Positions 1 through 7,690 of a DNA stretch of 55,071 nucleotides are shown piece by piece. The stretch is from NCBI GenBank assembly GCA_019686135.1, contig JADGHL010000019.1, forward strand, positions 1-55,071. The letters are read 5' to 3'. A program made the position numbers and the translations under genes. This DNA comes from Myxococcaceae bacterium (lineage in GTDB: Bacteria; Myxococcota; Myxococcia; Myxococcales; Myxococcaceae). Each line of letters opens with the position of its first letter. Position 1 is the first letter of the stretch. A model generated the notes under the pieces. That model worked only from the letters and a program-made list of their open reading frames with translations. It ran no database searches and was not told where the DNA came from.

Positions 1-3
1 CAT
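1..3 (-). CDS. Start codon of a minus-strand gene running off the left edge
   Basis: Bases 1-3 read ATG on the minus strand. A strong Shine-Dalgarno (GGGAGGTG) lies on the same strand at about 15-8, at ordinary spacing. Only the start codon is inside the window, so the product cannot be named. Its promoter would lie between here and the cNMP-binding gene that ends at 172. Confidence 0.4.
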
Positions 4-150
4 CCGCCACCTCCCGCCGCACTGCGCGGGGGCAAGGAGCAACGGGTATGCCGGGGTGTGCGCCGAGCGGAAACAGTGGCGCGATCCGTCCGGACCGCCG
101 CGGATCGACCGGGAGGGCGGACGGGCAGGGACGCTCCAGCCCGGTTCTCA

Positions 151-169
151 GCCGCCGAGAGCGGGCGGC
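151..169 (-). terminator. GC hairpin downstream of the cNMP-binding gene
   Basis: A 6-bp perfect stem (GCCGCC/GGCGGC, loop 157-163) starts 3 bases past the stop codon of the minus-strand gene at 172-654. No U-run follows on the minus strand, so it is at best a weak or Rho-assisted terminator, or an mRNA 3'-end stabiliser. Confidence 0.3.
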
Positions 170-171
170 GC

Positions 172-654
172 TCAGAACTTCGAGATCGCGAAGAAGCCTT
201 TGATCTTCTCGTTGGTCTCGCGGAGCCGCTCGCTCAGCGTTCGGACGAAGGTCCACAGGAGCACGTAGGAGAGCTCCTTGTCGGTGAACATCAGCTGCTC
301 GAGCCGGGTGCGTTCGATCATCCAGACCGTGCAGGGGACATGGGCGATCGCGTCCGCGCTGCGCGGGCTGTTCTCTTCGATCAGCGCCATCTCGCCGAAG
401 TACTGGCCCTTCTCGAGAATGGCCAACGCCTCCTCGCCGATGCCCGGGACCATCTTGGAGATCCGCACCTTCCCGTCGACGATGACGTACATCGCGTCGC
501 CCGGGTCGCCCTCCCTGAAGATGTGGGCGGACCCCTCGAACGACTTCGACACCGCCAGGCTGGCGATCTTCTGAAGCTGGCCGTTCGTCAGCCCCTCGAA
601 CAGCGGCACCTTCCTGAGCAGGGCGAGGTCCATCGCGTGATTGCTTCGTAGCAT
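172..654 (-). CDS. Stand-alone cyclic nucleotide-binding domain protein
   Basis: A 160-residue protein with one cNMP-binding (CAP effector) domain and no DNA-binding domain. The phosphate-binding cassette is clear (FGEMALIEENSPRSADAIA), with the conserved Gly-Glu and Arg that hold the ribose and phosphate of cAMP or cGMP. After the beta-roll there is only the C helix, ending about 10 residues later, so it is not a CRP-type transcription factor. Such single-domain sensors are common in myxobacteria; the partner is unknown. The start could also be the ATG at 633, which fits the usual family start (MDLALLRKVPLF). It is divergent from trxB, and both promoters must lie in 655-715. Confidence 0.8.
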   Translation of the reverse strand: MLRSNHAMDLALLRKVPLFEGLTNGQLQKIASLAVSKSFEGSAHIFREGDPGDAMYVIVDGKVRISKMVPGIGEEALAILEKGQYFGEMALIEENSPRSADAIAHVPCTVWMIERTRLEQLMFTDKELSYVLLWTFVRTLSERLRETNEKIKGFFAISKF

Positions 655-715
655 GGCCGCTTGCGGGTTGTTACCTTCGCCCGCCCGTTCCACCGCGCAT
701 CGAGGAGAGGCAACC

Positions 716-1687
716 GTGTCGGAGACGCACAAGCAGGTCCACAAGGTCGTGATCATCGGTTCGGGGCCCGCGGGCTACACCGCGGCGATCTACGCGGCGC
801 GCGCGAACCTCAAGCCGGTGATGTTCGCGGGCGGCCCCTCCGAAGAAGATCCGCAGCGCGTCCCCGGCGGGCAGCTGATGATCACCACCGAGGTGGAGAA
901 CTACCCGGGCTTTCCCCAGTCGGTCACCGGCCCGGTGCTGATGGAGCACTTCCAGAAGCAGGCGGAGCGCTTCGGCACGCACATCTTCCTGGAGAACGTG
1001 GTGAAGGTGGACTTCTCCAGCCGGCCGTTCCACCTGCAGGGCGAAACGCGGGAGGCCTGGGCGGAGACGGTGATCGTGGCCACCGGCGCGTCAGCGAAGT
1101 GGCTCAACGTCAAGGGCGAGGACAAGTACAAGAACCGCGGCGTCTCCGCCTGCGCCACCTGCGACGGCTACTTCTTCAAGAACCAGGACGTGCTGGTGGT
1201 GGGCGGTGGCGACACCGCGATGGAGGAGGCGACCTACCTCTCCAAAATCTGCAGCCACGTCACGGTGATCCACCGGCGCGACACGCTGCGTGCTTCGAAG
1301 ATCATGCAGGAGCGCGCGCTCAAGAACCCGAAGATCTCCATCATCTGGGACACCGTGGTGGAGGAGGTGCTGGGGGACGAGAAGGGCTTCAACGCGGTGA
1401 GGCTGCACAACCTCAAGACCGGCGATCGCTACGAGAAGAAGGCCAGCGGGCTGTTCGTGGCGATCGGGCACCAGCCCAACACCTCGCTGTTCCGCGGCAC
1501 CCTGGAGATGCACGACAACGGCTACATCAAGACCGTGCCGGGCTCGACGCGGACGAGCATCCCCGGCGTGTTCGCGTGCGGCGACGTCCAGGACCACTAC
1601 TACCGGCAGGCGGTCACGGCGGCGGGCAGCGGCTGCATGGCGGCAATCGACGCCGAGCGCTGGATGACCGAGAACGGGATCGTCTGA
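716..1687 (+). CDS. trxB: Thioredoxin reductase
   Basis: Flavoprotein of 323 residues that uses NADPH to reduce thioredoxin in the cytoplasm. It shows the N-terminal FAD-binding GSGPAG (about residues 15-20), the redox-active CATC pair (Cys146/Cys149), the NADPH-binding GGGDTA and the C-terminal GVFACGDV that contacts FAD. I chose the GTG at 716 because a good Shine-Dalgarno (GAGGAGAGG) sits just before it and the product then has normal family length; the upstream ATG at 641 would add 25 residues overlapping the neighbouring promoter. moaC follows after 3 bases, so the two are probably co-transcribed. Confidence 0.95.
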   Translation: MSETHKQVHKVVIIGSGPAGYTAAIYAARANLKPVMFAGGPSEEDPQRVPGGQLMITTEVENYPGFPQSVTGPVLMEHFQKQAERFGTHIFLENVVKVDFSSRPFHLQGETREAWAETVIVATGASAKWLNVKGEDKYKNRGVSACATCDGYFFKNQDVLVVGGGDTAMEEATYLSKICSHVTVIHRRDTLRASKIMQERALKNPKISIIWDTVVEEVLGDEKGFNAVRLHNLKTGDRYEKKASGLFVAIGHQPNTSLFRGTLEMHDNGYIKTVPGSTRTSIPGVFACGDVQDHYYRQAVTAAGSGCMAAIDAERWMTENGIV

Positions 1688-1690
1688 CCG

Positions 1691-2128
1691 ATGCGGATGG
1701 TGGAGGTGGGTGCGAAGGAGAAGACCGAGCGGGTGGCGGTGGCCACCGCGCGCGTGCGGATGGCGCCCGCCACGCTGGCGAAGCTGCGCAAGACGAAGGG
1801 GAAGGCGAAGAAGGGGAACGTGCTCGAGGCGGCGCGGCTGGCGGCGATCATGGCCACCAAGCGCACGCCGGACATCGTCCCCCTGTGTCATCCGATCGCC
1901 ATCACGGGCGTCGACGCCTCGGTGGAGCCGGTGACCGTGGGCGTGGAGATCCGGGTGGAGGTCCGCACCGTGGATCGGACCGGCGTGGAGATGGAGGCCT
2001 TGATGGGCGCCTCCGCGGCCGCGCTCACCGTGTACGACATGCTCAAGGGCGAGGACCGCGGAATGGTGATCGAGAAGGTCCAGCTCGAGCACAAGAGCGG
2101 CGGGCGTTCGGGGACCTGGAACCGCTGA
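1691..2128 (+). CDS. moaC: Cyclic pyranopterin monophosphate synthase MoaC
   Basis: A 145-residue MoaC. In molybdenum cofactor synthesis it converts the 3',8-cyclo-GTP made by MoaA into cyclic pyranopterin monophosphate. Family landmarks are present: the LCHPI motif with the catalytic His, GVEMEALMGAS with the catalytic Glu, and DMLKGEDRGM with the Asp and Lys of the active site; Leu replaces the Cys usual in DMCK, which is not catalytic. It starts 3 bases after trxB. No other moa gene is in the window, so the pathway is scattered in this genome. Confidence 0.93.
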   Translation: MRMVEVGAKEKTERVAVATARVRMAPATLAKLRKTKGKAKKGNVLEAARLAAIMATKRTPDIVPLCHPIAITGVDASVEPVTVGVEIRVEVRTVDRTGVEMEALMGASAAALTVYDMLKGEDRGMVIEKVQLEHKSGGRSGTWNR

Positions 2129-2190
2129 AACTCCCGCCCGCAACTTTTCCGCGGCGGCCGGGTTGAAGAGGGCATCACAGGAGGCAGCAC

Positions 2191-2508
2191 ATGAAACTCA
2201 AGATGCTCTCGATGGCGGTGATGTTGGTGTCCGGGCTGGCGTTCGCAGGGAATGCCGAGGCGGCGCGGGCCGACCGGCGGCAGGTCGTGCAGCAGGAGCG
2301 GATCGTGCAGGGCGTCCGCTCCGGGCAGCTCACCCGCCGCGAAGCCAAACGCCTCGAGGCGCAGCACGCGAAGATCCGCGCGGACATCCGGAAGGCGCGC
2401 CGCGACGACGGCCGGCTCGATGCTCAGGAGCGCGCGAAGATCGAACGGGAGCAGGACCAGCTCTCCCGGCGGATCGAGCACCAGAAGCACGACGCTCAGA
2501 CGCGCTGA
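2191..2508 (+). CDS. Small exported charged helical protein
   Basis: 105 residues. A Sec signal peptide is clear (MKLKMLSMAVMLVSGLAFA, with probable cleavage after NAEA near residue 24). The mature part is about 80 residues of Arg/Lys/Glu/Gln-rich sequence predicted to be helical or coiled-coil, with no cysteines. A near-consensus Shine-Dalgarno (AGGAGG) lies at the right distance from the ATG. Small periplasmic proteins of this kind recur in myxobacteria, but I do not recognise a functional family. It is convergent with the Nudix gene, 15 bases away. Confidence 0.75.
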   Translation: MKLKMLSMAVMLVSGLAFAGNAEAARADRRQVVQQERIVQGVRSGQLTRREAKRLEAQHAKIRADIRKARRDDGRLDAQERAKIEREQDQLSRRIEHQKHDAQTR

Positions 2509-2523
2509 GCGGCGCCAGAGGCC

Positions 2524-3099
2524 TCAGTCCGTGTAGGAGGTCTCCTTGTCCCAGTAGAGCCGCTCCTTCATGAAGGCGGCCAGCACCAGGGCATGGGTGA
2601 TCTCCCCGTTACGGAGCAGGTCCGGAATCCTCGCCCGCGGCGTGAGCACCACCTCGATGTCCTCGCCGGCATCGAGGTGGCGTTCGCCGGCGGCGTCGCA
2701 GCCGAGCGCCAGGAAGAGGTGGCAGCGGTTGGTCTGCAGCGCCGGGTTGGGGTGGATGAAACCGAGCGGTACCATCTTGCTCGGGACGAAGCCCGTCTCC
2801 TCCTCCAGCTCGCGCAGCGCCGCGTCCGCTGGATCCTCGCCCGGGTCCACCATCCCGCCCGGGATCTCCAGCGTGTTCTGCCAGATGCCGAAGCGGAACT
2901 GGCGGATCAGCACCACCTGTTCGTCCAGCGTGTAGGCGATGATGTTCACCCAGTCGCTGGATTCGATGATCACCCGCGGGTGTTCGGCGCCCTCGCGCGG
3001 ATCGGCGACCGTGTCCTCGCGGATCTTGAGGATGGTGTAGTCGGCCGTCAGGCCTGTCTTCACCCGCTTCCACTCGCGCGGCGGGGACATGATCGTCAC
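2524..3099 (-). CDS. Nudix hydrolase, ADP-ribose pyrophosphatase-like
   Basis: A 191-residue cytoplasmic Nudix enzyme that hydrolyses a nucleoside diphosphate linked to another group, most likely ADP-ribose. The complete Nudix box Gx5Ex7REUxEExGU is at residues 82-104 and includes the metal-binding RELEEE. The preceding strand (QVVLIRQFRFGIWQNTLEIP) matches ADP-ribose pyrophosphatases. Its ATG overlaps the stop of the upstream gene by 4 bases (ATGA), so the two are translationally coupled. Confidence 0.88.
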   Translation of the reverse strand: MTIMSPPREWKRVKTGLTADYTILKIREDTVADPREGAEHPRVIIESSDWVNIIAYTLDEQVVLIRQFRFGIWQNTLEIPGGMVDPGEDPADAALRELEEETGFVPSKMVPLGFIHPNPALQTNRCHLFLALGCDAAGERHLDAGEDIEVVLTPRARIPDLLRNGEITHALVLAAFMKERLYWDKETSYTD

Positions 3100-3386
3100 T
3101 CCCTGGGCAGGCGCGAGTTGATCTCCGCGCGCACCGCAATCTTCGCGGCGACCAGTCCGGAGAGCAGCCCGTCCTCGAACTCGAAGGTGGGGTGCTGTTT
3201 GAGCTCGGGGAAGTCGTGCGGGTTGAGCACGTCCTCGGGGCTGATGTTCGGCACGGCCTCGCGGGCGAGCCGCAGAACCTTGGCGCGCTGCTGCTCAATC
3301 ATCTTCTCGAACAGCGCCTCCGTGAGCCGGAGGAATCTGGCCGCCTCCTCGGGAGTAAGCGGCACTTCTTCTGGGCGTTGTCCCAC
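3096..3386 (-). CDS. Hypothetical protein, probably the C-terminal part of a frameshifted gene
   Basis: The open frame gives 96 residues starting at a GTG (PLTPEEAARFLRLTEALFEK and so on), acidic and helical, with no family I recognise. The preceding bases on the same strand (about 3365-3490) encode a good-looking peptide in another frame (GRLSDEEFARRAEVFYKAHA, then RRQKWDNAQKK) with high third-position GC. That frame stops looking coding exactly where this one starts. One missing G at 3364/3365 would join them as QKK-V-PLTPEE. The true gene therefore probably begins upstream of 3480; its start codon is not evident. It is coupled to the Nudix gene by a 4-base overlap. Confidence 0.6.
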   Translation of the reverse strand: MGQRPEEVPLTPEEAARFLRLTEALFEKMIEQQRAKVLRLAREAVPNISPEDVLNPHDFPELKQHPTFEFEDGLLSGLVAAKIAVRAEINSRLPRE

Positions 3387-3657
3387 TTCTGTCTCCGATG
3401 CGTCCTCGCGTGGGCCTTGTAGAACACCTCCGCCCGCCGGGCGAACTCCTCATCGGAGAGGCGCCCCGCAGCGCGCGCGGCGGCGAAGACGGGTCGGGTG
3501 GCGGGCAGGAGGGCGAGCCTTCCGGAGCCGCGGGAATTTGCGTGACGCGTGGGGTCTCCGGGGGCCGGTGCCACGCCGGGCGGCCGGGCCTGTGCGCCGG
3601 GCGCCCACCGTTCGCAGGTTTGAAGGGCCCTGACAGGCACCCCGAACCGGAGGACCC

Positions 3658-3972
3658 ATGGCGTTTGGAATCGCAGAAGACCCCGCGCTCTCGGTGACGC
3701 CGCACCTCGACGCCGCCGACTACCCCATCTCCCGCGAAGACCTGGTCGAGCTGGCCGAGGACGACGGCGCGCCCGCCGATGTCATTAACCTCTTCAAGTC
3801 GTTGCCGCGGCCGTCCTACGAGTCGAAGGAGATGGTGCTGCGCGATCTGGGCGAGGCGTCGCGCCGGATGTCGGTGGGCCCGGCGTTGCGCGACGACGAG
3901 AAGTACGACCGCCGCAACATCGCGCGCGATCGCGTGGAGGGGCACCCGGGCGGAGCGGGGAAGCACCCCTGA
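3658..3972 (+). CDS. DUF2795-like protein
   Basis: 104 residues. The middle (about residues 22-70: YPISREDLVELAEDDGAPAD, then VINLFKSLPRPSYESKEMVL) resembles DUF2795, a small alpha-helical domain seen in many actinobacterial and myxobacterial proteins. Its biochemical role is not established. The C-terminal tail is charged. The ATG has a GGAGG Shine-Dalgarno immediately upstream. A lipoprotein gene follows after 46 bases on the same strand. Confidence 0.7.
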   Translation: MAFGIAEDPALSVTPHLDAADYPISREDLVELAEDDGAPADVINLFKSLPRPSYESKEMVLRDLGEASRRMSVGPALRDDEKYDRRNIARDRVEGHPGGAGKHP

Positions 3973-4018
3973 ACAGGCTCGACAGGCACCGGCCAATCGC
4001 ACCAAGGTGCGCCCCCGC

Positions 4019-5020
4019 ATGCGCGCGTTCCTCTGGATTCTGACCGTCTGCTCGCTGGGCCTCGCCGGTTGCAAGGCGGCACCCCGGCCGTTTCCGGCGC
4101 CGGACGAGACCCGGGTCATCGCCGAGCCCATCCGCGCCGAGTTCCACCCGCCCGAGGGCCAGCCGATCCGCGAGCGCTCGACCCAGACGCGGGTGGAGGC
4201 GCCTTCAGGCGGCGCACCGGCCACCGAGGTGCTGGAGGCCGAGATGGAGAGCACCTTCACCCGGGATGGGGAGGACTGGCGGCTGGTGCAGCGCGTGCCG
4301 TCCGTTAAGCTGACCGAGAACGGAACCGAGGTGCAGAACGAGCTCGCGCAACTGGTGACGAAGTTTCCCATCACCGTGCGGATCGCCTCCGATGGGTCGT
4401 TCGTCGAGCTGCTGAACGCGGAGGAGATCGAAACGGCGCTGCGCGAGGCGTTCCCCGATCCGCGCATGCAGGAGATGGTGCTTTCGTCGTTCACGCCGCA
4501 GGCCGTGGAGCAGGAGGCGAAGTCCGAGTGGACCAGCAAGTACGGCGATCTGCTCGGGCGGGACCTTCGGGCCGGGATGGCCTTCTACACCGTCGAGTCC
4601 GTGGGCACCTCGCGCGGGGACGTCGCCTTCGTGCTCGAGCGGAAGGTGACCGGGACGCGCCTGGGGGACGAAGGGCGGGAGGTGGTCTTCGAGCTGTCCT
4701 GTCCGACCAAGGCCGAAAAGGCGGCGAACCCGGAGGCCGCGCAGCAGGCACTTACGGCAAAGGGCAATCCGGAGCTCGAGCCGTCGGTGAAGTGCAAAGG
4801 CAGCCAGGTGCTCGGGCTGGAGCCGTTCGTGCCGCGGTCGACCCAGCTGGAGGTGAACGCGCTTCTGGGTGCGGACACGAAGGAACCGCTGGAGATGATC
4901 TTCACGCGGAAGGTACAGACAGAGAAGGTGGGCGCGGCGGCGGCGCATGAGTTATCCGTCGACAGGACCCACGGAGCGAGCGGACATGGACTGGAAAGAG
5001 AACCTGATCTCGACCGATGA
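4019..5020 (+). CDS. Putative lipoprotein of unknown function
   Basis: About 333 residues. The N terminus is a lipoprotein signal peptide (MRAFLWILTVCSLGLAGC, lipobox LAGC, acylated Cys18), so it is probably attached to the inner or outer membrane. The mature protein is mixed alpha/beta with repeated beta-strand stretches and no motif I recognise. I chose the ATG at 4019 because the open frame upstream lacks a signal peptide and overlaps the previous gene. The last 35 bases overlap the start of the CoA-binding gene in a different frame. Confidence 0.75.
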   Translation: MRAFLWILTVCSLGLAGCKAAPRPFPAPDETRVIAEPIRAEFHPPEGQPIRERSTQTRVEAPSGGAPATEVLEAEMESTFTRDGEDWRLVQRVPSVKLTENGTEVQNELAQLVTKFPITVRIASDGSFVELLNAEEIETALREAFPDPRMQEMVLSSFTPQAVEQEAKSEWTSKYGDLLGRDLRAGMAFYTVESVGTSRGDVAFVLERKVTGTRLGDEGREVVFELSCPTKAEKAANPEAAQQALTAKGNPELEPSVKCKGSQVLGLEPFVPRSTQLEVNALLGADTKEPLEMIFTRKVQTEKVGAAAAHELSVDRTHGASGHGLEREPDLDR

Positions 5021-5429
5021 AGGCATCCGCGAGATCGTCCGGGCGTCGAAGCGGGTGGCGGTGCTGGGGATCAAGACCGAGGCCCAGTCCGGACAACCCG
5101 CCTTCTATGTGCCGCAGTACCTCGCCGCGGCCGGCGTGGACGTGGTGCCCGTGCCCGTCTACTACCCGGAGGTGACGCAGATCCTCGGGCGGAAGGTGTA
5201 CCGGAAGGTCGCGGACATCGAGGGCGAGGTCGATCTGGTCGACGTGTTCCGCCGTCCCGCGGACATCGACCAGCACGTCGAGGACATCCTCGCCAAGAAG
5301 CCGAAGGCCGTGTGGTTCCAGTCGGGGATCGTCAACGACCGCGCGGCGGAGGCGTTCGCGAAGGCGGGGATCAAGGTCGTCCAGGACCGGTGTCTGATGG
5401 TGGAGCACCGGCGGTATCGAGGCACCTGA
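4986..5429 (+). CDS. CoA-binding domain protein (YccU-like)
   Basis: A 147-residue single-domain protein with the Rossmann-type CoA-binding fold found in the succinyl-CoA synthetase alpha family. It has the N-terminal strand-loop (SKRVAVLGIKTEAQSGQPAF), the VYRKVADI segment, VDLVDVFRRPADI, and the C-terminal KAVWFQSGIVNDRAAEAF with VVQDRCLMVEHRR. The conserved Cys lies in QDRCLMVEH. Family members bind CoA, but the physiological role is unclear. The ATG at 4947 is an alternative start that would overlap the lipoprotein gene further; the chosen start matches family N termini. Confidence 0.85.
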   Translation: MDWKENLISTDEGIREIVRASKRVAVLGIKTEAQSGQPAFYVPQYLAAAGVDVVPVPVYYPEVTQILGRKVYRKVADIEGEVDLVDVFRRPADIDQHVEDILAKKPKAVWFQSGIVNDRAAEAFAKAGIKVVQDRCLMVEHRRYRGT

Positions 5430-5455
5430 GTCGACGGCGCGCATGGTCGGCGCGG

Positions 5456-6346
5456 TCAGACGAACGGAACCGGCGCAGAGGAGAGGGCGCGTGCCACCGA
5501 TGCCTCCGCCGCGTCCATCGCCAGCATCCCTTCGCGTTCCATCGTCTTCGGAGACACTGGCGGGAGGCGTGAGGTGATGACGTAGACCGGGACGCCGCGC
5601 GCCTGCATCACCTTGAGTTGCAGGACGAAGTGCTCGTGGCGTCCGGCGGTGAGCCCCGCGTCCAGCCCCTGCGCATAGGCGAGGGCACCGCTGAGCCGAT
5701 CGCGCGTGCGGCTGGGAAGGTAGTGGACCAGGAACGCATCGAGGTTCCCTCCCGGTTCGCTCTCCGCGAGCGCGACGAGCGGCGCCTTGTCGACGATGCC
5801 ACCGTCCCAGAAGAGATCGCCGCCGAGGCGAACGGCGCGGAACAGCCCGGGGTACGCGCAGGTGGCGTGCACCGCCGGGCTCAGCTCCCCCGAGGTGAAG
5901 ACCTGGCTGCGCGCGCGGGAGAGGTTGGTCGCGACGAGCAGAAGCGGCGTGCGGCAGTCTTCGAACCGGCGGACCGGCAGCGAGGACTCGATGAGCGCGC
6001 GGAAGCGATCGCCCTTGAGGAGGCCCGAGAACGCATGGCCGCCCTTCACGGCGTCGATCAGCGTGCCGACCGGATCCGGATCCCAGAAGTGCCGGCGCGT
6101 CTGCTTGCGCAAGAGCGCCTCGATCTCGCCGACGGATGATCCGGCCGCCGCGTGCGCTGCGATCAACCCGCCCGCGCTGGAGCCCGCCCAGGCGGAAGGC
6201 TCGAGCCCGGCCGCGTGGAGCGCCTTGAGGAACCCGGCGTGACCATAGAAGCCGAAGAAGCCGGCGGAGAGGACGACCCCGAAGCGTTTGCCGCGAAGCC
6301 GGTCGACGATGGGTGGGGAGGGTGAGGCGTCGGGTCGAGAGTCCAT
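5456..6346 (-). CDS. Patatin-like phospholipase
   Basis: A 296-residue patatin-family acyl hydrolase that uses a Ser-Asp dyad. The nucleophile elbow is GSSAG (Ser57), the catalytic Asp is in WDGGIVDKAPL (Asp181), and the oxyanion region is near GFFGFYGHAGFL; the usual G-G-G-x-R/K is modified to SAGFFGFYGH. It lacks a signal peptide, so it is probably cytoplasmic or peripheral. An in-frame start at 6394 is also possible. It is convergent with the CoA-binding gene, 26 bases away. Confidence 0.87.
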   Translation of the reverse strand: MDSRPDASPSPPIVDRLRGKRFGVVLSAGFFGFYGHAGFLKALHAAGLEPSAWAGSSAGGLIAAHAAAGSSVGEIEALLRKQTRRHFWDPDPVGTLIDAVKGGHAFSGLLKGDRFRALIESSLPVRRFEDCRTPLLLVATNLSRARSQVFTSGELSPAVHATCAYPGLFRAVRLGGDLFWDGGIVDKAPLVALAESEPGGNLDAFLVHYLPSRTRDRLSGALAYAQGLDAGLTAGRHEHFVLQLKVMQARGVPVYVITSRLPPVSPKTMEREGMLAMDAAEASVARALSSAPVPFV

Positions 6347-6796
6347 GAGGCGTTGCTGCTCATAGCGCAGCACGACGGTGTGCGCGCCAGGCACGCGAAG
6401 GGGGCAGCGCGGGATTCGCGCGGACAGACGCGTTCCGAGCCTGGGCGATCACCAGCCCAGTTCGTCCACCCGGCAGGTTCAGGTCCTCGGGCGCGGGAAG
6501 CAGTCGCGCGTCTGCGCCCACTCCACGATGTCGCGGTCCCGGTGCATCGGAAAACGTGCTCTTTCGACTCGGGTTCGTGAACCGCGTCCGTTCCTCCCCA
6601 ACTTGCGCGCCTGTCGTTCAGCTCGGGTGAGTACGGGATGGATGTGCGTACGGGTGTCTGTGCCGGCCGCGAGTCGTGGAAATCCGCCGGCCGACGGGGA
6701 TGGATTAAGAGGCGGCGGCCGCTCGTCCTCCCGGCCGATCCTCCTCGACGCCGCTTGTGAGCCGGTGCGTCAATCGATATATGCCTATGTGTCGAT
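6347..6796. other. Intergenic region between the patatin gene and the ArsR-methyltransferase gene
   Basis: About 450 bases separating two divergent genes. No open frame in either strand has coding character. The only clear signal is at the right end (6755-6798), a promoter with a direct repeat, described separately. The promoter of the patatin gene should be in the left part, but I see no good match. Confidence 0.6.
6755..6783 (+). promoter_or_regulatory. Sigma70-type promoter of the ArsR-methyltransferase/metH operon
   Basis: A -35 element TTGTGA (6755-6760), a 17-base spacer and a -10 element TATATG (6778-6783). Transcription would start near 6790, only about 7 bases before the ATG at 6797, and no Shine-Dalgarno is visible. 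The mRNA is therefore probably leaderless or nearly so. Confidence 0.5.
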
Positions 6797-6798
6797 AT
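6774..6798 (+). repeat. Direct repeat TCGATAT, candidate ArsR operator
   Basis: TCGATAT occurs at 6774-6780 and again at 6792-6798, 18 bases apart. One copy overlaps the -10 element and the other runs into the start codon of the ArsR gene. In this local AT-rich patch within a GC-rich genome the arrangement suggests an autoregulatory binding site, but no binding has been shown. Confidence 0.4.
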
Positions 6799-7690
6799 GG
6801 AGGGGCTCAGCCAATCCTTCCGCGCACTGGGTGACCCGACGCGGCTTCGCATCCTTCGTCTCCTCGCGGAGGCGCCGCTCAACGTGTCGGAGCTGGTGTC
6901 CCTCGTGGGGGTGGCACAGTCCTCCGTCTCGCATCACCTCGGGAAGCTCAAGGGACTCGACCTCATCCGCGAGGAGCGGCAGGCGGGCTTCACGTTTTAT
7001 TCGCTCGATGTCGACGAGAAGGACCCGCGCTGGCCGCTCGTGCAGCTCGCCCGGCAGGCGGACGATGAGGCGGGCGACCTGGCCCGCCTGAACGATCTTC
7101 TCCGCCAACGCGAGGACCGGCAGGCGCTCAATGAGAAGCTGCTGGAGCCGGGGCAGTCCTGGTTCCTCTGGGCCCGCGCGCTCGCGTCGCTGCTTCCTCC
7201 GCTCAACGTCGTCGACTTCGGCTGTGGCACCGGCGTGCTCACGGTGGAGATGGCGCGCTGGGCGAAACGTGTCACGGCGATCGACGCCAACAAGGATGTC
7301 CTCGAGCAGGCGCGTGATCGCGCGGACCGCGAAGAGGTTCGCAATGTGACTTTCCTCTGCGAGGACCTGCACAGGCTCTCGCTGCCCGACAGAAAGTACG
7401 ACCTGGTGGTGATCTCCCAATCGCTCCACCACGTCGAGGCGCCGCCCAGGGTCCTGCAGGAGGCGGCGCGGATCCTCGTGCCCGGCGGACGCATCGTGCT
7501 GATGGAGTTGATGCCGCACGAGGAGAAGTGGGTGCAGCAGCGGCTGGGGCACCGGCACCTGGGGTTCGAACCGGAGGCGCTCAAGAAGGTGCTCGAGGAG
7601 TCGGGCTTCCGCCAGGTGCAGTTGACAACGCATGCGCGCGACGGGGCCTCGCCCTTCCGCGTGTTCCTCCTGACCGGAGTGAGACGATGA
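6797..7690 (+). CDS. ArsR-family regulator fused to a SAM-dependent methyltransferase
   Basis: 297 residues in two domains. Residues 1-75 form an ArsR winged helix (DPTRLRILRLL, then VGVAQSSVSHHLGKLKGL as recognition helix); the thiol ligands of metal-sensing ArsR proteins are absent. Residues about 115-295 form a class I methyltransferase with motif I VDFGCGTG (139-146) and later VVISQSLHHVEAPPRVL. This architecture is recurrent and is thought to sense the methylation state or SAM/SAH. The stop overlaps the ATG of metH by 4 bases (ATGA), so it is coupled to methionine synthesis and probably controls it. Confidence 0.88.
   Translation: MEGLSQSFRALGDPTRLRILRLLAEAPLNVSELVSLVGVAQSSVSHHLGKLKGLDLIREERQAGFTFYSLDVDEKDPRWPLVQLARQADDEAGDLARLNDLLRQREDRQALNEKLLEPGQSWFLWARALASLLPPLNVVDFGCGTGVLTVEMARWAKRVTAIDANKDVLEQARDRADREEVRNVTFLCEDLHRLSLPDRKYDLVVISQSLHHVEAPPRVLQEAARILVPGGRIVLMELMPHEEKWVQQRLGHRHLGFEPEALKKVLEESGFRQVQLTTHARDGASPFRVFLLTGVRR

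Noticed and set aside
641-715. Upstream ATG for trxB at 641
   Set aside because: The extra 25 residues are not conserved-like and overlap the divergent cNMP gene's 5' end; the GTG at 716 has a strong Shine-Dalgarno.
6347-6796. SAM or cobalamin riboswitch upstream of the ArsR-metH operon
   Set aside because: No conserved SAM-I, SAM-II, SAH or B12-box element is visible, and the predicted promoter leaves almost no leader.
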